From: Nitrospirota bacterium | GTDB taxonomy: Bacteria > Nitrospirota > Thermodesulfovibrionia > Thermodesulfovibrionales > JdFR-85 | Assembly (NCBI GenBank): GCA_035873375.1 | Contig: JAYWMQ010000007.1 | Coordinates: forward strand, 1 to 64,000 | DNA: 64,000 nucleotides | Direction: 5' to 3' | Shown: in pieces, positions 51,022 to 60,789 of the stretch | Position numbering within the stretch: the stretch's first letter is position 1 | Layout of the letters: every line of letters begins with the position of its first letter | Made by a program: the position numbers and the translations under genes | The notes under the pieces: model-generated | The model's database searches: none | Told to the model about the DNA's origin: nothing | Seen by the model: the letters and a program-made list of their open reading frames with translations, nothing else

Positions 51022-52188
51022 ATGATTTTTAACAGAAAAAAGATAGAGTCAATCCTCAGGGAACGTTTTGTTGACGGCAATATGGTGCTGCTTCTGCACC
51101 GGGGTCCCGAGACGTTTGAGACTATTTTCAAGTACCTGGAGAGGGCAACTGATATCATATGCCTTGAGTTCTATATCTACCGCAATGATGAAACCGGGGA
51201 GAGGCTTGCTGAAATACTCAGGAGAAAGGCATCAGAGGGTGTTGATGTTTACGTCCTCTATGACCACTTCGGCTCATTCGGCACACCACGTGCCTTCTGG
51301 AAAGGACTGGCAGGGGCAGGCATAAAGGTCAAGGCCTCTCATCCCTTTACCTGGAAGGCACCTGGAACCTATCTCAGGCGGGACCATAAAAAACTCATTG
51401 TAATAGATGGAGAGGTTGCCTTTACAGGCGGACTCAACATAGCAAACGAATACAGTGGATTCCACCTCCTTCACCATCCCATTAAACTAAAAGACCGGAA
51501 ACTCCATGCATGGAGAGATACCGGCGTCATCTTGAAAGGTCCGGCTGCAATGGTACTCCTTGATTACTTCAGAAAGGCATGGCGTTTATGGTCTGGAGAA
51601 GAGATTACCTTCAGAAAAGATCCCCCATTTTATCCAGACGGCTTCCCCGTAATACCCATATTCGCCTCCTCGGCCCGCGGCCGGAGACGTATGAGAAAAC
51701 TGCTGTACTGGAGCATAGAGAATTCACAGACAGGCATTAACCTTACAACAGCATATTTCACACCAAGCCTGCGAATGCTGAGCACTCTCAGAAAGGCCGT
51801 TGCCAGAGGGGTAAGGGTAAGACTTCTTCTGCCCGGAAGGAGTGATGTCCCGGCGGCACATTATGCCGCCAGGGCCTCGTTTACAAAACTCCTCAGGCAT
51901 GGGATTGAGATATACACCTATTCAGGAACGATCCTGCACTCAAAAACCTATCTCTTTGACAGTGTATGGTCCATAATCGGATCTGCCAACCTTGATTTTC
52001 AGTCCCTGAGGAAAAATGATGAGGGAAATGTGGGAATACTTGACGAAAGGTTCGGTAAGGAAATGCTGAGTATTTTTGAAAAGGACATCGAGATGTCTGA
52101 AAGGATAGAGCTGGATGAGTGGCTCAGGCGTCCATTTTGTGAAAAGATTAAAGAAAGGTTTTTTGCCACCTTCAGAAAACGGCTTTAA
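51022..52188 (+). CDS. Phospholipase D-like cardiolipin synthase
   Basis: This 388-residue protein has two HKD motifs, DHKKLIVIDG and LHSKTYLFD, each H-x-K-x4-D, typical of ClsB/ClsC-type cardiolipin synthases that condense two phosphatidyl groups. FTGGLNIANEY and IGSANLDFQSLRKNDE follow them as expected. It lacks an N-terminal membrane domain. It may also act on phosphatidylethanolamine. The ATG at 51022 follows a short AAAGAG. Confidence 0.85.
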   Translation: MIFNRKKIESILRERFVDGNMVLLLHRGPETFETIFKYLERATDIICLEFYIYRNDETGERLAEILRRKASEGVDVYVLYDHFGSFGTPRAFWKGLAGAGIKVKASHPFTWKAPGTYLRRDHKKLIVIDGEVAFTGGLNIANEYSGFHLLHHPIKLKDRKLHAWRDTGVILKGPAAMVLLDYFRKAWRLWSGEEITFRKDPPFYPDGFPVIPIFASSARGRRRMRKLLYWSIENSQTGINLTTAYFTPSLRMLSTLRKAVARGVRVRLLLPGRSDVPAAHYAARASFTKLLRHGIEIYTYSGTILHSKTYLFDSVWSIIGSANLDFQSLRKNDEGNVGILDERFGKEMLSIFEKDIEMSERIELDEWLRRPFCEKIKERFFATFRKRL

Positions 52189-52275
52189 TTTTAAAACTAT
52201 TTCCAGCACCCCGCTTGCCTCCCAGGACTGTGCATTTTAAAGCCAAGGAAGTTTATAATATAAGTTGTCCTGTAT

Positions 52276-52305
52276 TTGAATCAGTTAATGAACTGTATCT
52301 ATAAC
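52276..52305 (+). promoter_or_regulatory. Promoter of the amiC-murI-ftsH-pheT run
   Basis: TTGAAT (52276-52281) and TATAAC (52300-52305) are spaced by 18 bases. Transcription would start near 52312 and read through a palindrome before the GTG at 52375. Confidence 0.55.
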
Positions 52306-52348
52306 AGGTTAAAAATAAATAACGGAGCAACTAATATTGATTAGTTTT

Positions 52349-52364
52349 CCCCTCTTGAGAGGGG
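52349..52364. repeat. CCCCTC palindrome in the amidase leader
   Basis: CCCCTCTTGAGAGGGG is a 16-base perfect palindrome ending 10 bases before the GTG start of the amidase gene. The following ATTAAGGGGTG resembles common dispersed repeats. It is related in style to 4,481 and 63,128. Confidence 0.7.
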
Positions 52365-52374
52365 ATTAAGGGGT

Positions 52375-53394
52375 GTGTTTCTTTTGATACTGAGAACTTC
52401 TGTTCTATTGCTGATTCTTTTAGCATTTCCACATGTTTCCATTGCTGAACAGGGCAAGGTTACCCTGCGTTACAGCCTGCAGGATGAGATGGTACGGATA
52501 GTTCTGCAGTCAGAAAAAAAAGATATGATCCGGAAAGCAAAAGTGCATTCCTCCTATACACTTGTAAGGGTTGAGTTTCCCGAGGATTTCAAGCTCTCTG
52601 CACCCCGGGCAACAGGGAATTTCGAATATACAAGAAGGGGCAAAAACCTCTTTCTCAATATCAGGGGATTGAAATGGATTAAACTCCTCAGACTGAAATC
52701 TCCCCCACGGCTCGTAATAGATGCCTACCTGAAGAGCGGTATTGTCAAGGAACTTCCTGACCGGAAGACTCCCCCTGAAATCAAGGACCTGCCACCGGTT
52801 CTCCCTGAGAACAAGCCGGAGGAAACAATAGAAAAGCTGATCTCAACAATCGTGCTGGATCCCGGACATGGTGGTTATGACCTCGGAATCTATACCCGGA
52901 ACTCCAGTGAAAAATCCCTTGTTCTTAAAGTTTCGAAATCTCTCAGGTATAAGCTGCAAAAGAAACGGAAAAAGGTCTTCCTGACAAGGAGAGACGACAG
53001 ATATAAATCATTAATGGAGCGAATCCTTTATGCACGGAAAAAATCCCCTGACCTCATCCTGTCGCTCCACATGACCTCATCCAACCATGTAGCAATATAT
53101 ACCACTCCCCTGAAGCAGATACATGGTGAAGAACGTTACTTGCTCAGCAACTCTCAGGCTGACCATATTGATGACAGCAGGCTTATTGCAAGAAAAATCG
53201 GTTCCACCATCATGCAGGACCTGAACGTCGGCGTCTTCTTCAGGGAACTGGACATTCCGATACTTTCCTATGCCGACTCACCTGCCATCCTGATCGAGTT
53301 GCCAGGCGCTGATTTTTTTGATTATAGCAGAAAAAACATTGAACTGCTCGTTAACTCAATAATGGAGGGACTTCTTGCATATGAAAAAGGGTAA
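52375..53394 (+). CDS. Second AMIN/Amidase_3 N-acetylmuramoyl-L-alanine amidase
   Basis: This 339-residue periplasmic amidase has a signal peptide (1-24), an AMIN-like domain (about 28-125) and an Amidase_3 domain with His165 (LDPGHGG), Glu179, His232 and Glu308. The last motif is LHMTSS instead of SIHTN and ends LIELPGAD, so it is more divergent than the paralogue at 399. The start is a GTG with no clear spacing to AAGGGG, possibly displaced by the upstream palindrome; a TTG at 52384 is an alternative. It overlaps the GerMN gene by 14 bases. Confidence 0.8.
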   Translation: MFLLILRTSVLLLILLAFPHVSIAEQGKVTLRYSLQDEMVRIVLQSEKKDMIRKAKVHSSYTLVRVEFPEDFKLSAPRATGNFEYTRRGKNLFLNIRGLKWIKLLRLKSPPRLVIDAYLKSGIVKELPDRKTPPEIKDLPPVLPENKPEETIEKLISTIVLDPGHGGYDLGIYTRNSSEKSLVLKVSKSLRYKLQKKRKKVFLTRRDDRYKSLMERILYARKKSPDLILSLHMTSSNHVAIYTTPLKQIHGEERYLLSNSQADHIDDSRLIARKIGSTIMQDLNVGVFFRELDIPILSYADSPAILIELPGADFFDYSRKNIELLVNSIMEGLLAYEKG

Positions 53395-53950
53395 TCTCCT
53401 GATAATACTGCTCGTCCTCGTCTCCCTGGCCGGAATTGGCTTTGGCGTCTTCTATTTCTATTTTTACGAACCCCGGTCAGAACCTGTTCCTGTCAGAGAG
53501 GACATTAACGAGAGCATTTTAAAAGACTATACAACCCTGAAGGTCTACTATCCCATGGGTAACAGGCTTGAACTGAGAGAGAAAAAGGTGCCGGGAATTC
53601 TTTCACCAATAAAGATGGCGGATATTCTGATAAGGGAGTATCTGAATCTCTCCGGTGAATCCGAGACCGCTATCCTGCCCGAGGGCACCAGGTTGAATAA
53701 TATCTTTATTAGCAGTGACGGCATTGTCTACCTGGACTTTAACCAGGAATTTACAAGAAATTTTCAGGGTGATGTGCTGGATGAATATATGCTCCTGAAG
53801 AGCATTTTCAATACAATGCTGAGTAACCTCGACATAAGAGACGTCATGATACTCATTAACGGTAAGGAGGCAGAAACTATTGGCGGACACTTTATGATAA
53901 ACCAGCCCCTGAAGAGAATCGTGGCCCAGGAGATAAGAGTTGAAGAATAA
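53381..53950 (+). CDS. GerMN domain protein
   Basis: This 189-residue protein has an N-terminal anchor helix (residues 5-25) and a GerMN domain (about 45-180), with LKVYYPMGN and IVYLDFNQEF typical. GerMN domains are found in spore germination and in envelope proteins of non-sporeformers, where they bind cell-wall or proteins. Adjacent to an amidase and murI, a wall-related role is likely. The ATG at 53381 follows GGAGGG. It overlaps murI by 11 bases. Confidence 0.75.
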   Translation: MKKGNLLIILLVLVSLAGIGFGVFYFYFYEPRSEPVPVREDINESILKDYTTLKVYYPMGNRLELREKKVPGILSPIKMADILIREYLNLSGESETAILPEGTRLNNIFISSDGIVYLDFNQEFTRNFQGDVLDEYMLLKSIFNTMLSNLDIRDVMILINGKEAETIGGHFMINQPLKRIVAQEIRVEE

Positions 53951-54794
53951 TCAGTCAGGAAATTGTGAAAGGACTCAAAACAACGGGTCTGCAGAACAGC
54001 CTATCGGCATATTTGATTCAGGCATAGGCGGGCTCACAGTCCTGAGGGAAATATTGAACCTGATGCCCCGGGAGAATATGATTTATTTAGGTGACACTGC
54101 AAGGGTACCTTACGGCATACGTTCTTCTGAAACGGTGACGAAATACGCCATGGAGAACACGGAATTCCTCCTTGGCAAAAAGATTAAACTCATTGTGGTG
54201 GCCTGCAACACGGTCTCAGCCATAAGTCTCGATATGCTAAAAAAAAAGACAGAAGTCCCGGTTATCGGGGTGCTGCTTCCAGGCGCTGAAGCAGCCATAA
54301 GGAGCACAAGGAACAAGAGGGTCGGTGTCATAGGGACCGAGACAACTATACAGAGCAGCGCATACCACAGGGCCATTATATCGCTTGACCCTGAAGCAGA
54401 AGTCCTCGGAGTTCCGTGTCCACTCTTTGTACCCCTTGTAGAGGAGGGATGGACTGATGAAGAAGTTACCCTCAAGGTAGCAACCAGATATCTTAACGGG
54501 CTTAAAGAGAGCAACATAGACACGCTTGTTCTTGGGTGCACTCACTATCCCCTCTTGAAGGGAATTATAAATGAGGTGATGGGAGACGGGATAACACTTA
54601 TAGATTCCGCTGTTGAGACAGCAAGGGTTGTAGGTGGGATTTTAAAAGGAGAAAGACTATTAAGGAAAAACGATGCCCCGCCTGAAAGGAGATTCTTTGT
54701 AACCGATTCTCCTGACAGATTCCGGAAGGTGGGAGAGAGATTTCTCGGACACAGGATAGAATATATTGAAAAGGTGGAGATACCGGTGATTTAA
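53940..54794 (+). CDS. murI: Glutamate racemase
   Basis: This 284-residue enzyme makes D-glutamate for peptidoglycan. Catalytic cysteines are in VVACNTVSA and [10 protein letters not shown]. The opening [17 protein letters not shown] is typical. The start is a TTG at 53940, 6 bases after AGGAGA, making the first 20 residues a non-conserved leader. It overlaps GerMN by 11 bases. Confidence 0.93.
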   Translation: MKNNQSGNCERTQNNGSAEQPIGIFDSGIGGLTVLREILNLMPRENMIYLGDTARVPYGIRSSETVTKYAMENTEFLLGKKIKLIVVACNTVSAISLDMLKKKTEVPVIGVLLPGAEAAIRSTRNKRVGVIGTETTIQSSAYHRAIISLDPEAEVLGVPCPLFVPLVEEGWTDEEVTLKVATRYLNGLKESNIDTLVLGCTHYPLLKGIINEVMGDGITLIDSAVETARVVGGILKGERLLRKNDAPPERRFFVTDSPDRFRKVGERFLGHRIEYIEKVEIPVI

Positions 54795-54796
54795 AG

Positions 54797-54838
54797 AATG
54801 GAGACTTGGAGTGCTGGAGGATTGGAGGATCGGAGGCT
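54797..54838 (+). repeat. TGGAGG-type short tandem repeats
   Basis: A run of GGAG words spaced 7-9 bases (ATGGAGACTTGGAG, TGGAGGAT, TGGAGGAT, CGGAGGCT) fills the gap before rph. It is built of the same TGGAG words as 14,416 and 31,141. Confidence 0.7.
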
Positions 54839-54861
54839 TGATTAGATCAAAAGGAGGAAGA

Positions 54862-55593
54862 ATGAGGAAGGACGGACGCAGGAAGGACGAACTGAGACCC
54901 GTAAAGGTTACAAGACATTTTATCAAACATGCTGAGGGTTCGGTTTTAATTGAGGTTGGACAAACAAGGGTAATATGTACTGCATCCATAGAGGAGAGGG
55001 TCCCATCGTTCCTGAGAGATCAGGGCAGGGGATGGTTAACAGCGGAATACGCAATGATTCCAAGGTCAACTTCCACAAGGATTACAAGGGAGGCAGCAAC
55101 AGGTAAGATTGGTGGCAGGACTCATGAGATTCAAAGGCTCATAGGCAGGAGTCTGCGGGCCGTGGTAGACCTTGAATCCCTTGGTGAAAGGACTGTATGG
55201 ATTGATTGTGATGTCATCCAGGCCGACGGCGGTACAAGGACGGCCTCAATCACCGGTGCATATATCGCCCTCGTAAATGCCATGCGGTATGCAGTAAGGA
55301 ACGGTATTATCGAAAAAAATCCGGTAAAGGATTACCTCGCTGCCGTCAGTGTCGGTGTAGTGGATGGGGAGCCGATGCTGGATCTCTGTTATGAAGAGGA
55401 TTTTAAGGCAGAGGTCGATATGAATATCGTCATGACGGGCAGCGGCAAGTATGTCGAGGTTCAGGGTACTGCCGAGGGTGAACCCTTCGAAAGAGAGACC
55501 CTCGACAGGCTCCTCACCCTTGCAGAGACAGGGATTAAAGAGCTTATCGGAATACAGAAAGGTGCACTTGATGAAGATTCTTTTAGCTACTAA
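54862..55593 (+). CDS. rph: Ribonuclease PH
   Basis: This 243-residue phosphorolytic exonuclease trims tRNA 3' ends. The opening [17 protein letters not shown], the [14 protein letters not shown] and [15 protein letters not shown] blocks and the GTAEGEPF motif are typical. I use the ATG at 54862, preceded by AGGAGG; the upstream GTG at 54811 lies in the TGGAG repeats. It overlaps rdgB by 23 bases. Confidence 0.95.
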   Translation: MRKDGRRKDELRPVKVTRHFIKHAEGSVLIEVGQTRVICTASIEERVPSFLRDQGRGWLTAEYAMIPRSTSTRITREAATGKIGGRTHEIQRLIGRSLRAVVDLESLGERTVWIDCDVIQADGGTRTASITGAYIALVNAMRYAVRNGIIEKNPVKDYLAAVSVGVVDGEPMLDLCYEEDFKAEVDMNIVMTGSGKYVEVQGTAEGEPFERETLDRLLTLAETGIKELIGIQKGALDEDSFSY

Positions 55594-56167
55594 AAATCCC
55601 GGGAAAATCAGGGAGATGAACCGGATATTCAGCAACATTGGTGTAGAATTTATTGGGCTGGATACATTGGAAGATGTCCCTGAAGTCGTAGAGGATGGCC
55701 GGACATATCACGAAAATGCCATGAAAAAGGCAATGACCTTCTATAATCTGGCATCCATGCCGACACTTGCCGAGGATTCCGGGCTTGAGGTGGATGCACT
55801 CAACGGAGCGCCGGGCATATTTTCGGCAAGGTTCGCCGGTGAAAAGGCCACTGACAAGGAAAACTATGAGAAACTCCTTACCCTTTTAAAAGAAATGCCT
55901 GAGGAGAAGAGAACGACCAGGTTTGTCTCTGTTCTCTGTCTCGTAGTTGATGGAACCCCTTACTTCTTTGAAGGAGAGGTGTGGGGACGCATACTTGAAC
56001 ACCCAAGAGGCGAATCAGGATTTGGCTATGACCCGATATTCGTGCCGGTGGAATACAACATGAGTTTTGCTGAACTCGGAGCCGATATCAAGAACCGGAT
56101 AAGTCACAGGGCAAGGGCCATGAAAAAACTAAAAGATTTTCTGAAAGAACAATTTGGCAAGCAGTGA
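55571..56167 (+). CDS. rdgB: XTP/dITP pyrophosphatase (RdgB/HAM1)
   Basis: This 198-residue house-cleaning enzyme hydrolyses deaminated purine triphosphates. The opening [38 protein letters not shown] and GFGYDPIF are typical. The ATG at 55571 overlaps rph and follows GAAAGG. Its stop overlaps the ClC GTG by 4 bases. Confidence 0.94.
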   Translation: MKILLATKNPGKIREMNRIFSNIGVEFIGLDTLEDVPEVVEDGRTYHENAMKKAMTFYNLASMPTLAEDSGLEVDALNGAPGIFSARFAGEKATDKENYEKLLTLLKEMPEEKRTTRFVSVLCLVVDGTPYFFEGEVWGRILEHPRGESGFGYDPIFVPVEYNMSFAELGADIKNRISHRARAMKKLKDFLKEQFGKQ

Positions 56168-57924
56168 AAAAAATCCTCAAACTATTAAAATCGGTGCTCT
56201 CATCCATGCGGCCCGGCAAACACTCCTCCCTTATTGCCATGGCAATACTGGTCGGTGTTCTGAGTGGAGGGGCAAACATGCTCTTCCGCTTTACACTGGA
56301 ATGGACAAGGAACACGATTTTCCATGGCGGCTCAGAGCTTCTCGGCATCAATAAGGGCGGCTTTTACAGGATACTGCTTCCGCTGCTGCCCATAACAGGC
56401 GCGCTCCTGCTCATACCGCTATCGTACAAGTTTCCCGGTATGGTAAATGGTTATGGCTTCCCGGCATTTCTTGAAAAGGTAAACATCAAGGACGGCATAA
56501 TCAAGCTCAAGACCATATTCCTGAAGATTATTGCCCCTGCACTCACAATAGGCTCAGGTGGCTCGGCAGGCGTGGAAGGCCCAATAGCACAGATAGGCGG
56601 CGGGCTTGGTTCTCTCACGGGTCAGTTCTTCAAGGTCTCCGGCAACCGCATGAAACTCCTGATTGCTGCCGGGGCTGCCGGAGGAATAGCCGCCACATTC
56701 AATGCACCTATTGCCGGAGTTATGTTTGCCACAGAGATTGTGCTGCTTGGAAATTTCGAACTCACCTCTTTTGGGGTGATCGTAATCTCATCCGGAATAG
56801 CAACGGTTATATCCAGAATATACTACGGCTCAAACCCGGCATTCATTGTCCCGCAGTATGAACTGGAAGGACTACTCGAAACCCCTCTTTATCTCATTAT
56901 GGGACTTTTTATAGGCCCTGTGGCCGTACTCTATACAAAGTTCTTCTACAAGGTAAAGGACAGGTTTGAGAGTGCAAACATAAACCCGTATCTGAAACCT
57001 GTTGTAGGCGCTCTTATGGTCGGGACAATAGGCATATTCTTACCACAGACAATGGGTGACGGTTATGAATACATTGAAGAGGCCCTCAAGGGGAACATGG
57101 TCTTCTCATTAATGTTCCTCCTCATCTTCCTGAAGATACTGGCTACATCCATTACCCTTGGCTCTGGTGGCGCAGGCGGGGTATTTGCACCTGCACTTTT
57201 TATTGGTGCCATGACAGGTGGGGCCTTCGGCATAGTTGTCAACTACCTGTTCCCCGGTTACACATCATCCCCCGGTGCCTATGCCATGGTTGGTGTGGGG
57301 TCCTTTCTTGCTGCTGTTACACATGCCCCTCTTACGGGAATGTTCCTTTTATTTGAGATGACTGGAAACTACAAGATTATTATCCCCACGATGTTTGCCA
57401 CAACCATAGGAACCTTTGTTGCACACAGGTTATTCAGCGAATCAATTGATACATTCGAACTCTCAAAACGGGGAATCAATATCCATGCGGGCAGGGAAGT
57501 AACCCTTTTAAGCTCTATAAAGGTCAAGGATGTGATGAGGCGGGATTTTACCCCTGTGAGAGACAAGGTAAACCTGAAGGAATTTTTAGAACTTGTAATA
57601 AACGGCAGCGGCGGATTCTATTATCCTGTTGTGGATTCAAATGGGGATATGTTGGGAATCATCTCTCTTCAGGATATGAGGAGGGTATTGTTTGAGGATT
57701 ATATCAAGGAAATAGTCACGGTCGGTGAACTTGCAACAGAAGACGTCCTTGTCCTTACCCCTGAGGATAATCTGACCACAGCCATGAAAAATTTTGCCCT
57801 CATGGATATAGAGGAAATACCGGTAGTTGCGCCTGACAACAATAAAAAGGTTGTAGGTATGCTCAGAAGAGGTGATGTCATAGCCATATACAATAGAGAG
57901 ATACTGAGGAAACACTCAGTTTAA
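56164..57924 (+). CDS. ClC-family chloride channel or H+/Cl- antiporter with CBS pair
   Basis: This 586-residue membrane protein has the ClC core (selectivity motifs GSGGSAGVEGP with the gating Glu, and GGVFAPALFIGAM) and two C-terminal CBS domains (about 455-580) that may bind adenine nucleotides. The Glu in GVEGP is the proton/chloride gate. No Glu203-like residue can be assigned without a structure. The start is GTG at 56164, overlapping the rdgB stop by 4 bases. Confidence 0.88.
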   Translation: MKKILKLLKSVLSSMRPGKHSSLIAMAILVGVLSGGANMLFRFTLEWTRNTIFHGGSELLGINKGGFYRILLPLLPITGALLLIPLSYKFPGMVNGYGFPAFLEKVNIKDGIIKLKTIFLKIIAPALTIGSGGSAGVEGPIAQIGGGLGSLTGQFFKVSGNRMKLLIAAGAAGGIAATFNAPIAGVMFATEIVLLGNFELTSFGVIVISSGIATVISRIYYGSNPAFIVPQYELEGLLETPLYLIMGLFIGPVAVLYTKFFYKVKDRFESANINPYLKPVVGALMVGTIGIFLPQTMGDGYEYIEEALKGNMVFSLMFLLIFLKILATSITLGSGGAGGVFAPALFIGAMTGGAFGIVVNYLFPGYTSSPGAYAMVGVGSFLAAVTHAPLTGMFLLFEMTGNYKIIIPTMFATTIGTFVAHRLFSESIDTFELSKRGINIHAGREVTLLSSIKVKDVMRRDFTPVRDKVNLKEFLELVINGSGGFYYPVVDSNGDMLGIISLQDMRRVLFEDYIKEIVTVGELATEDVLVLTPEDNLTTAMKNFALMDIEEIPVVAPDNNKKVVGMLRRGDVIAIYNREILRKHSV

Positions 57925-58126
57925 CCCTGACAACCGTTTTATCTCTATTTTTTCACTAATGCGCAACGACACTCTAATGTGGCCTGATGTAAAAACCCCC
58001 TGAGATATGGTAAAATTGTAGTAACACTTTACGGCTTTGGGGTCCGCTGCTCTTATGCTCTCCGGCCCTGGGTCATGTCATCGATCATGGACGGGTCTTA
58101 CCTGTCTTAAAACAACGGAGGTTAAT
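57925..58126 (+). promoter_or_regulatory. Gap before ftsH
   Basis: This 202-base region separates clc from ftsH. A TATGGTAAAAT box near 58006-58016 could be a -10 element. The GGGGTCC...GGCCCTGGG segment at 58040-58075 is GC-rich, but I see no convincing RNA fold or ORF in it. GGAGG at 58117-58121 is the ftsH ribosome site. Confidence 0.3.
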
Positions 58127-59935
58127 TTGAATATTTATAGAAGTATTTTCATATGGTTACTCATAGGTGCGCTTATGATCCTCCTATTTGACCTTATCAG
58201 CACACCAAGGAAAACATACAAGGAACTAACCTTTTCAGACTTTATATCCAGTGTGGACTCAGGCCAGGTAGATGAGATATCCATAAAAGAGAATGAGGTA
58301 ACCGGAACTCTCAAGGATGGAACAAAGTTTAGAACCTATGTGGAAAAGTACCCTGATTTCATCAATGAGCTAAGAAACAAAAATGTAAATATAGTGGTCA
58401 AACCACCGGCACAGAATCCATGGTATATAACATTCTTCTTCTCCTGGGGTCCTATAATATTTTTGGCCCTCATCTGGATATTCTTTATGCGGCAGATGCA
58501 GATGGGAGGAAACAAGGCCCTGTCTTTTGGAAAGGCCAAGGCCAAACTCGTCTCTGACAAGTCAGGAAAGGTCACGTTTCAGGATATTGCCGGAATAGAA
58601 GAGGCAAAGACGGAAGTACAGGAGATTATCGAGTATCTGAAGGACCCCCAGAAAATGACAAGGCTTGGAGGAAAGATTCCCAAGGGGGTATTGCTTGTCG
58701 GATCACCAGGCACAGGCAAGACCCTTCTTGCAAAGGCCATTGCAGGAGAGGCAAATGTGCCCTTCTACTCCATATCGGGCTCGGAATTTGTTGAAATGTT
58801 CGTGGGGGTCGGCGCTTCAAGGGTCAGGGACCTCTTTGAGCAGGCAAAAAAGACTGCACCCTGTATTATATTCATAGATGAAATAGACGCAGTCGGACGT
58901 CATAGAGGCGCAGGTCTTGGCGGTGGACACGATGAGAGAGAGCAGACACTCAATCAGCTCCTTGTAGAGATGGACGGCTTTGAGGGCAAGGAGGGGATTA
59001 TAGTAGTAGCCGCTACAAACAGGCCCGACGTCCTGGACCCGGCCCTTATGCGGCCTGGAAGGTTTGACCGCCAGGTTGTGGTCTCCACACCGGATGTAAA
59101 GGGTAGGCTTGAGATCCTGAAGGTACATGTCAAGAAGATACCTTTGGCTGAAAACGTCGAGCTTGAGGTTATTGCAAGGTCTACTCCGGGATTTACAGGT
59201 GCAGACCTTGCCAACCTCGTAAATGAGGCTGCCCTGCTTGCTGCAAGGAGGTCAAAAGATGTGGTTGAAATGGAAGACTTTGACGAGGCCAAGGACAAGG
59301 TCCTTATGGGTGTTGAACGGAGGAGCATGATTATCAGTGATGAAGAAAAGAAAAATACTGCTTACCACGAGGCAGGTCATACACTTGTTGCAAAGCTTAT
59401 ACCCGGAACAGACCCTATTCACAAGGTCAGCATAATCCCGAGGGGAAGGGCGCTTGGGATAACACAGCAATTACCCCTTGATGACAGGTATACCTATTCC
59501 AGGGAGTATCTCCTGAAGACACTCAGGGTCCTGCTTGGCGGCCGGGCAGCTGAAGAGGTCGCACTGAAACATCTGACTACCGGGGCAGGTAACGACCTGG
59601 AGAGGGCAACCGAACTCGTCAGGAAGATGGTATGCGAATGGGGTATGAGCGAAAAACTTGGCCCCCTCACCTTTGGAAAAAAAGAAGAGCACATCTTCCT
59701 CGGTAAAGAGATATCCAAGAGCAAAGATTACAGCGAAAAGACCGCTGAAGAGATTGATGAGGAGATAAAGAGCATTGTCAAGGAGGCGTACCGCAATGCC
59801 AAGAATCTCCTTACGGAAAACTCGGATCTTCTTGAGGCCCTTGCCAAGTTACTCCTTGAAAAAGAGACCCTTGATTCCAAGGAAATAGATGCCCTCATAG
59901 AAGAGGTGAAACGGGAGAGGACAGTAGAGGCTTGA
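58127..59935 (+). CDS. ftsH: ATP-dependent zinc metalloprotease FtsH
   Basis: This 602-residue membrane protease degrades misfolded and regulatory proteins. Two N-terminal helices flank a periplasmic segment. The AAA domain has [29 protein letters not shown] and the SRH RPGRFDR; the M41 zinc motif is YHEAGHTL. I start at the TTG at 58127, 5 bases after GGAGG; the upstream frame to 58037 encodes a non-conserved 30-residue leader. It overlaps folP by 4 bases. Confidence 0.96.
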   Translation: MNIYRSIFIWLLIGALMILLFDLISTPRKTYKELTFSDFISSVDSGQVDEISIKENEVTGTLKDGTKFRTYVEKYPDFINELRNKNVNIVVKPPAQNPWYITFFFSWGPIIFLALIWIFFMRQMQMGGNKALSFGKAKAKLVSDKSGKVTFQDIAGIEEAKTEVQEIIEYLKDPQKMTRLGGKIPKGVLLVGSPGTGKTLLAKAIAGEANVPFYSISGSEFVEMFVGVGASRVRDLFEQAKKTAPCIIFIDEIDAVGRHRGAGLGGGHDEREQTLNQLLVEMDGFEGKEGIIVVAATNRPDVLDPALMRPGRFDRQVVVSTPDVKGRLEILKVHVKKIPLAENVELEVIARSTPGFTGADLANLVNEAALLAARRSKDVVEMEDFDEAKDKVLMGVERRSMIISDEEKKNTAYHEAGHTLVAKLIPGTDPIHKVSIIPRGRALGITQQLPLDDRYTYSREYLLKTLRVLLGGRAAEEVALKHLTTGAGNDLERATELVRKMVCEWGMSEKLGPLTFGKKEEHIFLGKEISKSKDYSEKTAEEIDEEIKSIVKEAYRNAKNLLTENSDLLEALAKLLLEKETLDSKEIDALIEEVKRERTVEA

Positions 59936-60774
59936 GGTTATCCTTCCGCAACTTCTCCCTTGATTTCTCCCAAAAGACTTATGTGATGGGAATACTGAAC
60001 GTCACTCCCGATTCCTTCTCTGATGGCGGTCAGTTCCTGGATGGAAGCAGCGCCATAGAGAGGGCGCTCCGTATGGAGGCTGAAGGGGCGGATATAATCG
60101 ATATCGGCGGCGAATCCACAAGACCTGGTTCCGAGCCGGTATCTCTTGAGCAAGAATTACGAAGAACAGTACCTGTTATTGAAGCGATAGCAGGAAGACT
60201 CAGGATACCCGTATCAATTGACACATACAAGTCGGAGGTTGCAAGGAGGGCTATTGAGGCCGGGGCTGCCATGGTTAATGATATAAGCGGCCTGAGGTTT
60301 GACCCTGAAATGGCCCCTACCCTTTCACAATATGATGTTGCCCTTGTGCTGATGCACATAAAGGGGACTCCGCGGAACATGCAGAAAAACCCGGTATATA
60401 CTGACCTCTTTCCCGAGATTACGGATTACCTGAAAGAGGGCATCAATATAGCCACAGAGTGTGGCATTGCAAAAGAGAGGATTGTCATAGACCCGGGCAT
60501 AGGCTTCGGCAAGACCCTTGAACATAACCTGCAGATTATAAATAACCTCGACAGACTATCGCCCCTTTGCCGGCCTGTCCTTATTGGGGCATCGAGGAAA
60601 TCATTTATCGGCAGGATTCTCAACAATGCACCGGCTTCAGAACGGCTGGAAGGCACTGCGTCGGCTGTTGCCATATCAGTAATGAAGGGAGCCAATATAG
60701 TGAGGGTTCACGATGTTAGAGAGATGGCACGTGTAGTAAAGGTTGCTGATGCCATCAGGAGAGAGGAAATTTGA
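59932..60774 (+). CDS. folP: Dihydropteroate synthase
   Basis: This 280-residue TIM-barrel enzyme joins pABA to pterin pyrophosphate in folate synthesis. Signatures [25 protein letters not shown] and [12 protein letters not shown] are intact, and [16 protein letters not shown] follows. The start is TTG at 59932, overlapping the ftsH TGA; no ATG precedes the conserved N-terminus. pheT follows after 15 bases. Confidence 0.95.
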   Translation: MRLSFRNFSLDFSQKTYVMGILNVTPDSFSDGGQFLDGSSAIERALRMEAEGADIIDIGGESTRPGSEPVSLEQELRRTVPVIEAIAGRLRIPVSIDTYKSEVARRAIEAGAAMVNDISGLRFDPEMAPTLSQYDVALVLMHIKGTPRNMQKNPVYTDLFPEITDYLKEGINIATECGIAKERIVIDPGIGFGKTLEHNLQIINNLDRLSPLCRPVLIGASRKSFIGRILNNAPASERLEGTASAVAISVMKGANIVRVHDVREMARVVKVADAIRREEI

Positions 60775-60789
60775 CAATAAGGAGATTCC

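Noticed and set aside
58040-58075. GC-rich segment before ftsH as a small structured RNA (SRP RNA or tmRNA)
   Set aside because: No conserved SRP tetraloop region or tmRNA ends are visible and the stems do not extend.
58037-58126. FtsH starting at the ATG at 58037
   Set aside because: The extra 30 residues are not FtsH-like, and a TTG at 58127 has GGAGG 5 bases upstream and gives the standard N-terminal helix.
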